Notes: generated by a model from the letters alone, not told the origin. Positions 33,760 to 47,139 are shown, counted from the stretch's first letter. The stretch: DNA of 64,000 nt from Candidula unifasciata (GCA_905116865.2 CAJHNH020000838.1:124001-188000); one strand, 5' to 3'. Numbers and translations are program-made.

Positions 33760-35150
33760 ATGACAAAGATAGAGATGAATATTAGGGGGAAGATAGAGAG
33801 GAGGCTCCTGGGAACAAAGATAGAGATAAATATAATAGGGAAGACAAACAGGAGGCTCCTGGGAACAAAGATAGAGATGAATATTAGGGGGAAGACAAAC
33901 AGGAGGCTCCTGGGAACAAAGATAGAGATGAATATTAGGGGGAAGATACAGAGAGGAGGCTCCTGGGAACAAAGATAGAGATTAATATTATGGGGAAGAC
34001 AAACAGGAGGCTCCTGGGAACAAAGATAGAGATGAATATTATGGGGAAGACAAACAGGAGGCTCCTGGGAACAAAGATAGAGATGAATATTATGGGGAAG
34101 ACAAACAGGAGGCTCCTGGAAACAAAGACAGAGATAAATATAATGGGGAAGACAAACAGGAGGCTCCTGGGAACAAAGATAGAGATGAATATTATGGGGA
34201 AGACAAACAGGAGGCTCCTGGGAACAAAGATAGAGATGAATATTATGGGGAAGATAGAGAGGAGGCTCCTGGGAACAAAGATAGAGATGAATATTATGGG
34301 GAAGACAAACAGGAGGCTCCTGGGAACAAAGATAGAGATGAATATTAGGGGGAAGATACAGAGAAAAGGCTCCTGGGAACAAAGATAGAGATGAATATTA
34401 TGGGGAAGATATAGAGAGGAGGCTCCTGGGAACAAAGATAGAGATAAATATTATGGGGAAGACAAACAGGAGGCTCCTGGGAACAAAGATAGAGATAAAT
34501 ATTATGGGGAAGACAAACAGGAGGCTCCTGGGAACAAAGATAGAGATAAATATTATGGGGAAGACAAACAGGAGGCTCCTGGGAACAAAGATAGAGATAA
34601 ATATTATGGGGAAGACAAACAGGAGGCTTCTGGGAACAAAGATAGAGATAAATATTATGGGGAAGACAAACAGGAGGCTCCTGGGAACAAAGATAGAGAT
34701 AAATATTATGGGGAAGACAAACAGGAGGCTCCTGGGAACAAAGATAGAGATGAATATTATGGGGAAGATAGAGAGGAGGCTCCTGGGAACAAAGATAGAG
34801 ATAAATATTATGGGGAAGACAAACAGGAGGCTCCTGGGAACAAAGATAGAGATAAACATTATGGGGAAGACAAACAGGAGGCTCCTGGGAACAAAGATAG
34901 AGATAAATATTATGGGGAAGACAAACAGGAGGCTCCTGGGAACAAAGATAGAGATGAATATTAGGGGGAAGATACAGAGAGGAGGCTCCTGGGAACAAAG
35001 ATAGAGATGAATATTAGGGGGAAGATACAGAGAGGAGGCTCCTGGGAACAAAGATAGAGATGAATATTATGGGGGAAGACAAACAGGAGGCTCCTGGGAA
35101 CAAAGATAGAGATGAATATTATGGGGAAGATATAGAGAAGGCTTCTAAGG
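33760..35150. repeat. 51-bp minisatellite, about 27 copies
   Basis: Units: CTCCTGGGAACAAAGATAGA, GATGAATATTATGGGGAAGA, CAAACAGGAGG; some units carry GATACAGAGAGGAGG instead and are longer by 2 bases. The 17-codon unit leaves open frames on both strands (for example GKTNRRLLGTKIEMNI), not regarded as genes. Confidence 0.94.
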
Positions 35151-35599
35151 ACAAAAGACAGGACAACTGTACCTGAGTTTGTTGAGGGATTATGTTCCAG
35201 TGAGGGATAAAAGACTGACATAGAATAAGAATAGTAACAATGGAAGACTGAAGAAGACGGATAGGCATAAAGAATCCTTTAAACAAGTCAACACATCTGA
35301 GCTTGGAACACAAGCTTAGATCATCAACATGCTGATCAAGTGTCGGATAGGACATTGGGGGACAGGCAGAGCTCAGTCTAAGGATGGTCCCATTAAATGT
35401 GGCAAGACTTCACTGACTGTCAACAAGAATGACATCACAGGTACACTGTTCAGATGACTAAGGCTGCAGGACCAGCTCCCACAGTGATCAAGGCAAGAAG
35501 AGGGAGCAGTCTATAACAACCACACCCCAAATCTACAACAACCACAACCCAGCAACCTAACCTACAGATGGTCACATAAAGTGAAACAAGACTTTGCTT

Positions 35600-35705
35600 T
35601 TCTTTCTTCTTCTTCTTCTTCAGCGTTCTGAGCACTCGGAGTTCATTGCTGTAGATATGACCCACCTCCACTCATCTCTCTGGTTGGCCTTCTCTTTCTA
35701 GTTGG
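35600..35705 (-). mobile_element. LINE 3' tail fragment with (GAA)n end
   Basis: A (TTC)n run, then CAGCGTTCTGAGCACTCGGA and GTTCATTGCTGTAG, matching the end of the 30527-30745 fragment; a short 3' LINE piece on the minus strand. Confidence 0.45.
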
Positions 35706-35734
35706 TTAGTTGTGATATGATCATTGCAATCCCA

Positions 35735-35830
35735 ACATGTCCATAGGTAATGGTAATCTTAGTCTCAGCTTCATGGCAAACGGGTCACCCCATAGTTGCT
35801 CCGCTCCTGTCCCAACAAAAAACACACAGA
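35735..35830 (-). repeat. Dispersed repeat shared with 8515-8585
   Basis: The reverse complement reads CAGGAGCGGAGCAACTATGG, then GGTGACCCGTTTGCCATGAA, then GCTGAGACTAAGATTACC. Confidence 0.45.
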
Positions 35831-36093
35831 ATGTTCATTACAGTCCCATGTAGAAAGATTAACAGACTGCTGTCTCATCATATGCACTAGCAGACACACG
35901 CATTAAAAGCATACGGTAGCTAGCCATCAGAAGTGCTAACAGTCCGACATTAGAAATGCAGTTGATCATCGACGGCAGCCGAGGTAACCAACGAATCAGC
36001 AATTGAACACGCGATCAATCTTAATCACATAAGGGCACCACCAATATTGTGAAGACAGGCCATGCGCCATTTTCTAATTCTACAATGGAATCT

Positions 36094-36620
36094 TCATAGG
36101 TGCTCAGATCCTTCCCTCAATATGAACCCCAGTGTCCTGTGACTAACAGTGCCAGTTCTTTCCAGTTCAAGTGTTGACAGGTCTGTCTGGACATTATCTC
36201 TTCCTCGTCTTCTTGGTCTGCCTCGTGGTCTGTGACCATCCAGCTTCCTTGTGTAAACAGTTTTTACCTCTCTCTCATCTGACATTCTCTCAATATGCCC
36301 CAGCCATTTCAATCTATTAGCTCTCATGAAGTGAGCGATCAATGGTGCTTCTCGCTCTCCATTCCCCGCTGTTTGCATCTTTGATGGGTCCAAAGATTCG
36401 TCGTAAAACTCTGTTTTCAAAAACCTGTAATAAGGCTTCATCTCTTTTAGTTGTGCTCCAAGTTTCATAGCCATATAACACGAGTGATCTTATCAACGTT
36501 TGATATATTTTGATCTTGGTGTTGCGAGACAGACAGACTGACTTTACAGAAGGTGAGGACTTTGCTAGGGGCAATAATTATATGCTGACTGATCCAACTG
36601 CTCAGGAACAGGACTATCAA
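36094..36620 (-). mobile_element. LINE reverse-transcriptase C-terminal fragment
   Basis: The minus strand reads LSRNTKIKIYQTLIRSLVLY then GYETWSTTKRDEALLQVFEN then RVLRRIFGP, and after a frame shift RANRLKWLGHIERMSDEREV and LDGHRPRGRPRRR. This is the 'thumb' and tail of an RTE/CR1-like LINE; frameshifted and lacking its catalytic part. Confidence 0.78.
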
Positions 36621-36624
36621 GAGT

Positions 36625-37995
36625 TAACTGATCAGGATGGTTGGCCACGTTATGAGAAAAAACAACCAGGAATTTAGATCACTTGATGGGACAAGAGTTA
36701 AGAGAAGAAGGTAAATATTAAAATGACCTTGTTAAATGGTAGAGTTGGAATAAGGACACGGACATAATAAAGGACAGCCTAGTGATTACTAAGATGGTGA
36801 ATCATGAACAGCAGTGGCGAGGTGTGATCAATTCACATGTGTAAGCACACTAGCCGGCAACGATTACAATAGAAAGAGTATTCCTCCTCTCTCGCTTCAC
36901 TGTTGAGAATATGTGAGTGCAGCCAGCATTGTCATAGTTGTTACAGGTAGCTTTCAAAGGTTACAGTTTCAGTATTGATGCTGTAAGCATGCAGCAAACA
37001 CTATTTCAGTATGCTTGAGATATAAACCGAGTAACATTACTGTAAACAATAATAAACAATAATAGTAAATAGTAAAATAATTTTCCGTTTGCAATGGAAA
37101 GCGTAAGTGGCGATGTACTTGCACACACTGCCACTGATGAACAGTCATGCTTATCAGAATGGCACTTGATAGAATAGTCACAGCATAGGCTCTGTTATTA
37201 ATTGTTTATATGTCTTTATCAGCCATGATAAAACCAGTTTTTGTAACGTCAAATGTTTAAGCAGTTATACAAAAGCTGGTAACTTATACAATTTCAGCAG
37301 AAATAAACAAACATAGAAAATGAATAAAAACTGAAATGACATTTAAAAAAATTGACTAGAATCATAAATGAAGTCTGAACATAAGCGAGCATAGCGTTCC
37401 ATTGGAGAAGTGAATTATTCAAACATCTGGCGCTAATCAGCAGAAATCATTAGTTGCCAAACACCTCCACTAACCCGGGTTAGTGGGCGGCTTAAAATGT
37501 GACATCCCATCATTACTTCTGTCTTGTTGACTCAAACAAGTGTGTTACACACTCAGCCATCCAGATGCTCCATAAGTGCTAATCATCATTATCATCAGGT
37601 GCTGTCTCTGCTCTGCAGGTTATCTTCAATAAATCTCCACAACTTCCAGGACGCCTTCATGCAATCCTTTCCGTCAAAAGATGTCGACCCACCTGTAGCA
37701 AGGAGCTCTTTAAGTAGTCTATAATGAGATCTGACAGTGGATTTTGACTGATACCCATGTCCACTTTTTGTGTGATTTTTATAACAACAAAAAATGACTA
37801 CATCATACAGTATGCATAAGCCTGAACTCACAATACAATGGCATCTTGCAGTATACACAATATTGTACCAAATCTGGAGGGGGATAAGAATATAATCTTG
37901 GCAGATTGGAACACAGAAATTAAAATGCAACAAAATCATACACAGAGACCATAAACACCACATATCCAATGAAACAAACAGGCAAAAACACAGTT
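36625..37995. other. No recognisable gene
   Basis: AT-rich sequence with no domain. 36610-36840 could be more LINE debris (MVGHVMRKNNQEF-like reading on the plus strand) but is too degraded. Confidence 0.35.
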
Positions 37996-37999
37996 CCTC

Positions 38000-39050
38000 A
38001 AACCACAATGTGACCGTCAGTAAAACAAGCCATCCTCCTTTTAATTTCTGTCGAACAGTCTCCATTGTTGTTTATTATAGAGCCTAGATATTCAAAGTTT
38101 GTGACATTTTCAATTTCTTCATCATTTATTGTTATTTTTGGGTGACAGCCAGTTTTATCTGTAGAGATTATTTTCGTTTTCTTTAAATTCAAGAACAGAT
38201 TTTGATCTTCGCTGTGCTTTTAGACAGACAATATTAAATTTTATATTCCTTTTACGCTGTTCGAAAGGAGGACTGTGTCATCTGTGTAGCGGAGTTCCGG
38301 AATAGAGTTGCCACCAATTTTGAGCGGATCATAACTGTCACAAGTCTGGTCATTTTGGACATTTCTCATTATATTTTCTAAGTATATATTGAATAGGTAT
38401 GGGGAGAGAATGCACCCCTGCCTCACCCCCTTTTGCACCTCGAACCAATCAGATGTTTCATCAGCTGCTTTGATGGCTGCTTGTTGTTCATGATAAAGAT
38501 TTCAATTAAATGCACTGGAAACCCCATACCTCTCATAATAGTCCACAGTTTGTGGTGTTGCACACAATCAAATGCCTTGCTATAAAAAAAAAACAAGCAT
38601 GAAGATCTACGTTGTATTCTCTGCATTTTTCAAAAATTATTCTCATATTAGAGATCTGATCCCTAGTTCCTCTACCCTGTCTGAAACTCGCTTGTGCTTC
38701 ATCTAGCTCAAATTGTAATTTCCTTTCAATCCTTTTCATGATAATTCGTAAGAGGATTTTGCTAGCATGACTTATTAATGCGATGGTATGGTAGTTAGAG
38801 CATAGTTTTGGATTTCCTTTCTTTGGGAGAGGGATATAGACTGTTCTTTTCCACGCTTTAGGTCATTGCCACTGTTCCAGATCTTCGAGCACAGTGCATG
38901 GTAAATTCGGACGCTGGCCTCTCCTCCTGCTTGAATTAGTTCTGCTGGTATTTCGTCACACCCTGGTGACTTTCCTTTCTTTAGGCGGTGTATTGCTGAT
39001 CGTACCTCATCCAGTATTGGCTCTGGTTCTTTGTCATAACTTTACAAATT
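38000..39050 (-). mobile_element. LINE reverse-transcriptase relic (palm domain)
   Basis: Read on the minus strand in order: a KKGD/YR-like start near 38870, then LDEAQASFRQGRGTRDQISN, an AFD-x-V...LW segment, GVRQGCILSPYLFNIYLENI, the catalytic box as YTDDTVLLS (usual YADD), and [20 protein letters not shown]. The reading is split by frameshifts and stops. It is a dead non-LTR element of the same general class as 36094-36620. Confidence 0.82.
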
Positions 39051-39259
39051 GTTTTTGAATTACCTGTCACATCCTCATACATTTCTCTACAGTATTCTTT
39101 CCATCTTTCTAATATGTCTTTTGTTTCCGTTAATGTGTTACCGCTGTTATCACTTATTACATGTAAAGAAAGGCATGAATTCGGATTTCAATGTTTTAAT
39201 TTCTTTAAACATATTCCAGGTAGAGGTCATAAATACAAGCTGGACATTTCTGCCGGTGA

Positions 39260-41005
39260 AAGACTAGAAAATATCAATGCAGAGCTGTTTTAACTAAATG
39301 AACCTGACTGCGACACTGACATGAACACTAAAAGAAAAAACAACCAGGTGTATGGAAACAATAAAATGTTCCATAGGACAAATAATAATTGTGACATATC
39401 TCTCAATAATTATCTTTTCTTGTATGGCAGAAAATCACATCAAATGATGGCAACAATGATAATGACAAAATACGACAATATGATGTTTAAAAATTAATTA
39501 AATTATTTGGTAATTAATGGCACATTAAAAGTCAAACAAAAGCAATAAATAAAACACAGAGACTGAACAGGCAAACAAGAAAATACAGCAAGTTTGTCCC
39601 TCTGGAAAACATCTAACTGATACGATACAACAGAGAACAAAACAAATGCTGCACCACTGATCCTGCAACAAAAACAACAAAATCTGTGTTTTGTGAACAG
39701 TCACGAGTACAAATTATAGGAAAGCTGCAACTTAAAGCCAGTGTGCAAGCACTCTATAGGGACACTTTCAATGCATCCAGAGACATCTGTGAATGCTCCA
39801 GTGTCCACCTATAGAACATGCTACAGGAATCTCAACACAATGCACTGTAGCACTCATAAAGATTCCAACGTGTATATACTAAAACCATAAATAATAGTTA
39901 TTGTTTTTGTATTTTAATTTGGAGGTTTTCTACTCTTGAAATTTAGCAACTAATTTAAATGTCCAACATGAATACAGGTGGTACAGATCAGATAAGTTGG
40001 CTTCTCTAAGTTTCTAGTCCACTGCTCTCAAAATAGGTAGATCACTACTGATTTCTCAATAAAAACCTTCAGTAGGATTGTTAACCTGAGCTTCTTGAGT
40101 TGGAGTTGGATGCCATTTGTCAGCCAACTCTCTCCTCGGAGACCAATAAGGCAAACTAGGGATCTATTATTAGGTTCACATTTGTCACGAGTTCCTGGTA
40201 CAAGATAGGTAACCGTAGAGACAAAACAGCCACTACTAAGAGCTAACACTGGTGGATCCTGTTCTTATGTCAGATAATATTAAACTGTCAACAGCTGAAC
40301 TTGGGCCAAAATAAATAAAAACTTGCCAACATACAGTTCAAATATTGTACAGCCAAATATTTTCTTTAAATAGCCACCAAACAAAGAAACTGAGACATCT
40401 AGTGAAAACCAGGAATCTGTGTTTTGTCTTTGACTGCAAAGGTTATGTAATTTAGGGACAAAACAAATCATGACAAATGCAAATCATCCGTTAATATAGA
40501 ATGACACAAAAATATGTAGCATATCAGTCAGGTAATGACAGACAACACAAAATTTCAAGAAAAGGATAAAGCATATTCTATCAATTAAGCTAACATGAAG
40601 CAGAAGAAAAAGTGGATGGCAGTTATTGAAATAATTGAACAAACATTCTGGGTTTAGCCAGACAAAATGTTGTTTTCAGAAGACATGATAATGTTGAATT
40701 AAAAAAAGATCAAATATTTTTTGCAATGAACTGAAAACATTTTAAAATGTGATAATGCCATAGTAGAACACATTGCTCGCGCTGATCAAAGCCAACAACT
40801 ATAAACACACCTCAATGTTGTTCGTCCATCATTAGTGATGAGAATCACTCTTTTTTTAAATCTTTCATAAAACTACAGTTGATTGTCAGTGAGTCTGGAG
40901 GTGACTTATAAGCCCAATACAGGCCCAAAAAGATCTAGAACAATGAGGGCAGGGGAAAAGTATCTGTAAATAAAGGGCCTGTTATATGGATCTTTCTAGC
41001 CTGTC
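39260..41005. other. No recognisable gene
   Basis: AT-rich intergenic sequence. Only short frames; one at 40249-40028 (LIGLRGESWLTNGIQLQLKK) may be a repeat fragment, unplaced. Confidence 0.4.
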
Positions 41006-41009
41006 TTCG

Positions 41010-41370
41010 CAGTTCAGCTGCCTCTTTCTAGATGCCTCTAAAGTCGCTGTGCCTCTTCAGAGGTTTGCCATGTAGTCCAGTCTTATGCAGCAGCCTCGTA
41101 GGTGTCAGGGTTTATATTTAAGGCTCTAAGTTTTACATTGAGCATGTCCTTGAAGCCTTTTTTCCTAGCTACCATGACAGTGTCTCCCTTTCAATGGTCA
41201 GGCGCGTGGACAAAGTGACCTGCTTGACGGAACTGCGACTGCATCAGGATGGTATCGATACTATAAATGCCAGTTCTATTCAATGCGACAGTATACAGAA
41301 CCATGTTTTGCCACTTGATGTTCAGTATCTTTCTCAGATAGTTTAATCTGATTTTTTTCAACACGCTTCA
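41010..41370 (-). mobile_element. LINE 3' tail fragment
   Basis: The minus strand reads RLNYLRKILNIKWQNMV, then LMQSQFRQAGHFVHAPD, then KGFKDMLNVKLRALNINPDT, the conserved end of a LINE reverse-transcriptase protein ('LR-x-I-L-x-IKWQD...WAGH...RFKDTLK'). It has a stop after APDH and no palm domain. Confidence 0.7.
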
Positions 41371-41782
41371 TTAACTACTTCAGAACTTGAACCATAAGCT
41401 GGTCACAATGACAGGCACAAACATGAAACTGTCATCAACATTAGTTTAGCAAACTCGCAAACAGCAAAAACAGCAAACTGCTAGGGCTGGTTCTAAAACA
41501 TCCTGTAAAGAATATAGCACCAACTGTATTTGTTTTTTTTTTAACACTGAACAATTCAGTTTAATTCTATTATTTTAGAACTTTCATCAGAAACCAGTCT
41601 GAGGAACACTTGACTGCAGTTTAAAAATGTGCTTGTTTGAATGTGTCAATGAAAAAATATAGAGACAAGACCTTTCCTTGGATTTAAGTCTATCACCGAC
41701 ACATTGTCACTGAAGGTGAAGGATCACTTTTCTATCAAACAATTACTTGATATTTAAAACCAAGGTTTTAAGGCAGGACGAT

Positions 41783-42133
41783 TCACTTCCTTGCACTGGG
41801 TTTAATCCAATCTGGCTCACCCTCTCTCCAAAGAGTGGCAGGCAGCCGCTGAGAAAACTGTACAAAACATAACCCCACAGCACCAATGACAACCCCCGGG
41901 GAATCAAGAAAAAACATTCCCATGAAGAAAATTACCCAGTTTGAAACAAACCCACGATATCCAGACAGCAAAGCAGTCAGCCTGACCACTTCTTCACCGA
42001 CCTGACACAACACATGTGAGAACATCCCAGCCATGATAAGTACTGAAAACAATGCTGATATTTCAGCAATTCTGTACAATAAATTGTCAATAAAAAATCT
42101 AGAAATGTTGATTCTGGTTGTTATAAGTAACAA
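41783..42133 (-). other. 116-codon open frame, function unknown, probably not a gene
   Basis: Hydrophobic in the middle (ISALFSVLIMAGMFSH; FVSNWVIFFMGMFFL), but its C-terminal 70 bases are the dispersed repeat also found at 1735-1805, which argues against a conserved gene. Confidence 0.2.
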
Positions 42134-42570
42134 ATATTTCTTTCAATATTGTAACTGATATTTTGATATCACCAGATTGTTGGATTAATAACACTAAGTG
42201 TGTTTCTCAAATTTAGCTTTACCCAACTTTAACCATCTATTTTCTCAACTACACAACCCAAAGACGGCGGTGCATGATACGGCACCAGTCAGCAATTAGG
42301 CTTTTGATGTGTGACCTCTCAACATCTGCAGCCCATCGACAATACTCTCATCACTCTAAAAACTCACCCATGCTCTGGCGAGGGTTTTTTCCCTCTCACT
42401 ATTTCATTACTCATTGTCCATCATTCACATCACAAGATGAACAGACAACACAACTTTTCTAAGAAAATGTACGCACATAACAAAACAGTTCAGTTTTCCT
42501 GATAAGAAAATCTTTGCATATGGCAGTTTTTTGTTTTTTTTCAAATGTAAGTATCAGATCTGCTGTCAGC

Positions 42571-43160
42571 TGTCAGAGTTCAGCCTGGCAACTGTCAGAG
42601 TTCAGCCTGGTAACTGTCAAGAGTTCAACCTGACAACTGTCAGAGTTCAGCCTGGTAACTGTCAAGAGTTCAACCTGACAACTGTCAGAGTTCAGCCTGG
42701 TAACTGTCAACAGTTCAACCTGACAACTGTCAGAGTTCAGCCTGGTAACTGTCAAGAGTTCAACCTGACAACTGTCAAGAGTTCAGCCTGACAACTGTCA
42801 AGAGTTCAACCTGACAACTGTCAAGAGTTCAACCTGGTAACTGTCAGAGTTCAACCTGACAACTGTCAAGAGTTCAACCTGACAACTGTCAGAGTTCAAC
42901 CTGACAACTGTCAAGAGTTCAACCTGACAACTGTCAGAGTTCAACCTGACAACTGTCAAGAGTTCAACCTGACAACTGTCAAGAGTTCAACCTGGTAACT
43001 GTCAGAGTTCAACCTGACAACTGTCAAGAGTTCAACCTGACAACTGTCAGAGTTCAACCTGGTAACTGTCAAGAGTTCAACCTGACAACTGTCAAGAGTT
43101 CAGCCTGGCAACTGTCAAAAGCCCAACATGACAACTGTCAGAATTCAGCCTGGTAACTGA
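42571..43160. repeat. 22/23-bp minisatellite, about 26 copies
   Basis: Units AACTGTCAAGAGTTCAACCT plus GAC (23) alternate with AACTGTCAGAGTTCAGCCTG plus GT (22). Tandem throughout. Confidence 0.92.
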
Positions 43161-43629
43161 AAATGTGTCAGCTGTTTGTTTACTGTATATAAATCTTAAT
43201 GGAATGTTTCATGGAAAGCACCATACATTCATTTTTCAGAACATTTAATGATAATCTCTTAATTTCCTTTCCCTCCACAATTTTGAGAATACCCTTTACA
43301 AAAGATTACAAAAACATAAAGATGACTTGTGAAATTATCATTATCTACCTACAATCTGACACCTTAATCTTCTTCTTCCAAAAATCAACCCTCATAACAT
43401 TCAATACTATCTTTGACCACAGCCTTCTATCCCATGTACAGCTAGTAGTGTTCTCACTGCTACGATGCGAACTCATCTAATATCTTTCTGATTGATCTCC
43501 CACTGCCTCTCTTCCATTCCAACTTTATTTTTTTTATGTGGAACCCTTCACATGCCCAATTACGTCGATTGCTGTGCTGTGTCAGTAGCTCCGGCAATGA
43601 TCCCCACTGATCTCTGCAAAATTCCACTT

Positions 43630-43725
43630 GCGAACCGAATGACGCTGCCATGAAATGAGCCGGCGACCTTCAGAGTGCGAGGCAATTGCTTTCACCACAG
43701 GGACCCCCTCACTGCTATGCTGCCT
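43630..43725 (-). mobile_element. Possible tRNA-like SINE fragment
   Basis: The minus strand reads GTCCCTGTGGTGAAAGCAAT then TGCCTCGCACTCTGAAGGTC and GCCGGCTC, a tRNA-like pattern with a poor B box. Single copy. Confidence 0.25.
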
Positions 43726-43729
43726 ACGA

Positions 43730-44720
43730 TTCACTTCCTGTCATCAGAATGGTTCAATACAGCTTGTGAAGAACTCACACCTCAACTGACAGATACATAC
43801 ACCCAATAGTCTTCGCCCTATGAAATGCTGCTAATGTTTGAGCTACTGACATCTCTATATATATATATGCGGATCAAGGTCAAGGGTCAAGTTACATTTT
43901 TTAAAGCTGGATTTTTAAAGCTGAAGACAGGTACAAGTAACACATTCACATTCAAGGAACACTAAGAATTGTCTCACACTCTGTACGACCCAAATTACAA
44001 ACTCGCATTCATTGAAAGCTAGAAGAAGACATGTTCTGTCTACATGGACCACTTTACAACACATTCAGTAAACACCAGAACAAGATGTTCTGTCTACACG
44101 GACCACTTTAAAACTCCACATTAAGTAAACACTAAAACAAAGACATGTTCTGTCTACACAGCCCACTTTACAACTCCACATTTAGGGATGTTCGACATGT
44201 GTCCAGTAACACGTTAACCTATAGTGCCCACATACCATTCCAGCGGTGGCAGCCGACAACATCCTGCCGTTGCAGAAAAACAAACACTAAATAAATATTC
44301 AAAATGGCCATATTAAGTAAAATAAGATCATTTATATCACCAGCTCAGCCATAATGAACTACAGGTTAATTCATAATTGTCTACTATCGTAACATAACCA
44401 ATTCATAGAGCTGAATAGGGTTTCTGAATCTGCTCCTGTCAGATTCTCATTAGAATAGTGGCTTTTTGAGTCAGTGGGCGGTAATCTTTCAGATGCAATA
44501 TTTCTGGAGGGAAAATTTAAATAAAAACAAAAATGCGTATTCATGATCTCGAAGATGGACATCAGAACTGTCAGAATGTCCACGTGAATAAACTTGAACA
44601 CAAATAATGTCTATAGGTGATCCTTCCATATTTTGTATCCCCTCCACTCTTTTGTGCTTAAAATCGAAAATAACATGTAAGTAGCAACAGTTCAATAAAA
44701 ACAGAAGCATGACATGTCAG
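43730..44720. other. No recognisable gene
   Basis: 44030-44190 holds three imperfect repeats around ACATGTTCTGTCTACACGGA; otherwise nothing supported. Confidence 0.4.
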
Positions 44721-44724
44721 CAAC

Positions 44725-45765
44725 CTTCTGTTTAAAACATAAGCACCACCTAGACTATAAAACATAAGCACCACCTAGACTATAACACATGAACACCACC
44801 TAGACTATAACACATGAACACCACCTAGACCAAAACACATGAACACCACCTAGACTATAACACATGAACACCACCTAGACCAAAACACATGAACACCACC
44901 TAGACCAAAACACATGAACACCACCTAGACTATAACACATGAACACCACCTAGACTATAACACATGAACACCACCTAGACTATAACACATGAACACCACC
45001 TAGACTATAACACATGAACACCACCTAGACTATAACACATGAACACCACCTAGACTATAACACATGAACACCACCTAGACTATAACACATGAACACCACC
45101 TAGACTATAACACATGAACACCACCTAGACTATAACACATGAACACCACCTAGACTATAACACATGAACACCACCTAGACTATAACACATGAACACCACC
45201 TAGACTATAACACATGAACACCACCTAGACTATAACACATGAACACCACCTAGACTATAACACATGAACACCAACTAGACTATAACACATGAATACCACC
45301 TAGACTATAACACATGAACACCACCTAGACTATAAAACATGAACACCACCTAGACTATAACACATGAACACCACCTAGACCAAAACACATGAACACCACC
45401 TAGACTATAACACATGAACACCACCTAGACTATAACACATGAACACCACCTAGACTATAACACATGAACACCACCTAGACTATAACACATGAACACCACC
45501 TAGACTATAACACATGAACACCACCTAGACTATAACACATGAACACCACCTAGACTATAACACATGAACACCACCTAGACTATAACACATGAACACCACC
45601 TAGACTATAACACATGAACACCACCTAGACTATAACAGATGAACACCACCTAGACTATAACACATGAACACCACCTAGACTATAACACATGAACACCACC
45701 TAGACTATAACACATGAACACCACCTAGACTATAACACATGAACACCACCTAGACTATAACGAAT
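44725..45765. repeat. 25-bp minisatellite, about 41 copies, at the 3' side of the GT31 gene
   Basis: Unit CACCACCTAGACTATAACAC plus ATGAA. Variants: CAAAACAC units cluster near 44830-44910 and one at 45380, and single-base changes elsewhere. It ends about 65 bases from the GT31 stop codon, so it may lie in that gene's 3' UTR. Confidence 0.95.
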
Positions 45766-45830
45766 ACTGTGCCAGATCTGGGTGCCCCTGAATACAAAAC
45801 ATACACAAGTGTGACATAACAGTCAGAACT

Positions 45831-47042
45831 TCAGCTCCATGTTGTTATTGCTGAATGGTTACAAACTGTCCTAGATTCTACTGTCTTTTGCAAGAGTGCT
45901 AGCTGGTCTGCTTCCTGCACGTGATGCACTATAAACACAAATAAATAGTTACATACGTTAAGCCCACTGGGACTTAATACAAATCTGCTGCTGCTGACTG
46001 GAGAGATGCCCAAGCGGGATATAAGTACACCAACGTAAGCATCTTCGTTGGGGAATGGCACGATAAACCTGCTCTCTGACGCCAGCAGTTTCACTACATC
46101 AGCCGACATAATATAACCAAACCCGCTAGCGTAAGGTGGGTAGTATTCTTCAGGGTACTCCTGGAACCCTACAGCCCATTTTTTGTCTCTGCCCCTGATC
46201 ACCTTTAACTTGGCGTTGTCCTGAATCACACTGCCAGCATACAGAGCTGAAGTCTTCACATTATACCGAAGCAGAAACTCATACAGCAGTCTGACATTCA
46301 CAAAACAATCATCATCTGTTTTAACTACATACGAACTTGGGCAGTGAGTTGCACTCCAGTCTAAGCCATGGACAACTTTCAGTGTTAAATTGACATATGA
46401 ATCGACATAGCTGCCTAGAAGAATATCACCGTACAGCTCCTTCTCTTTCAGTATCTGTGCCAGCATTTCGGCACTTTTGGAAATACCAACCAAAAATATA
46501 CATGTCCACGGCTGCTTGACTGATGCAGTTGCATTGATGGAGTTGCACCAGGTGCGGCGGATGGACATTCTTCGATCACCATGCTGTGGTGATGAGGTAA
46601 TTAGAAACAGAATGAAAGGCTGACTGCACGAAGGAAGAACATCATTTTTACTGTAGTAAACACTTGAATTCCATATAGCCTTCCTGTGAGCTAACAGCCT
46701 CTCTGGATGAAAGGGGTTGTTTCCCGCAGGCAACTTCCTCAAGCTTTGTTTACCATAGAGTCTGTTTAGGAGTCGAACTTTCTTGTATGGCACATCAAGT
46801 GGAACCTGGTGCATCTGTCTGTCAACGAAAGCCAGCAAGAGAGTGTAGGTCACAAGAAACAGTAGCACCAACACCACACAGGTCCAAATGCTGACCCTGA
46901 CGATGACCTTGGTTGCGTGCCGTGACAGTCGAGACCGCGGCATGGCGCTGATCACACTGATGCTGACAAACACCTGAGAAGATGATGAGTAGGCAGACCG
47001 CAGGCCCAGGTAAGCCAGCATACGTTTTAGACTGACCTTCAT
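45831..47042 (-). CDS. Beta-1,3-galactosyltransferase family protein (GT31)
   Basis: A complete intronless 403-codon frame on the minus strand. GT31 enzymes are Golgi type II membrane proteins that add galactose or N-acetylglucosamine in beta-1,3 linkage to glycans. Visible features: a short cytosolic tail, one hydrophobic membrane anchor at about residues 46-73, a stem, then the family blocks RRMSIRRTW (157-165), FLVG (183-186), DSYVNLTLK (214-222), the metal-binding DDD in KTDDDCFVN (241-249), YPPYASGFGY (301-310) and EDAYVG (333-338, usually EDVYVG). Four N-glycosylation sequons lie at N125, N170, N218 and N395. A second Met at 34 is an alternative start. A possible 5'-UTR acceptor (TTTGATTTCAG) ends at 47075. 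Exact sugar specificity cannot be told. Confidence 0.92.
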   Translation of the reverse strand: MKVSLKRMLAYLGLRSAYSSSSQVFVSISVISAMPRSRLSRHATKVIVRVSIWTCVVLVLLFLVTYTLLLAFVDRQMHQVPLDVPYKKVRLLNRLYGKQSLRKLPAGNNPFHPERLLAHRKAIWNSSVYYSKNDVLPSCSQPFILFLITSSPQHGDRRMSIRRTWCNSINATASVKQPWTCIFLVGISKSAEMLAQILKEKELYGDILLGSYVDSYVNLTLKVVHGLDWSATHCPSSYVVKTDDDCFVNVRLLYEFLLRYNVKTSALYAGSVIQDNAKLKVIRGRDKKWAVGFQEYPEEYYPPYASGFGYIMSADVVKLLASESRFIVPFPNEDAYVGVLISRLGISPVSSSRFVLSPSGLNVCNYLFVFIVHHVQEADQLALLQKTVESRTVCNHSAITTWS

Positions 47043-47136
47043 TGCAGACGTCTTATTTCACTTTGTGCTTTGTTCTGAAATCAAACAAATATGCTCACAT
47101 AAAAAAAAATTATTGCAGTAAAACTAGAGGCATATT

Positions 47137-47139
47137 CTT

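Noticed and set aside
33717..35051. Hydrophobic 'IIFISIFVPRSLL' repeats as a membrane protein
   Set aside because: Translation of the 51-bp minisatellite; frames open on both strands and in all registers.
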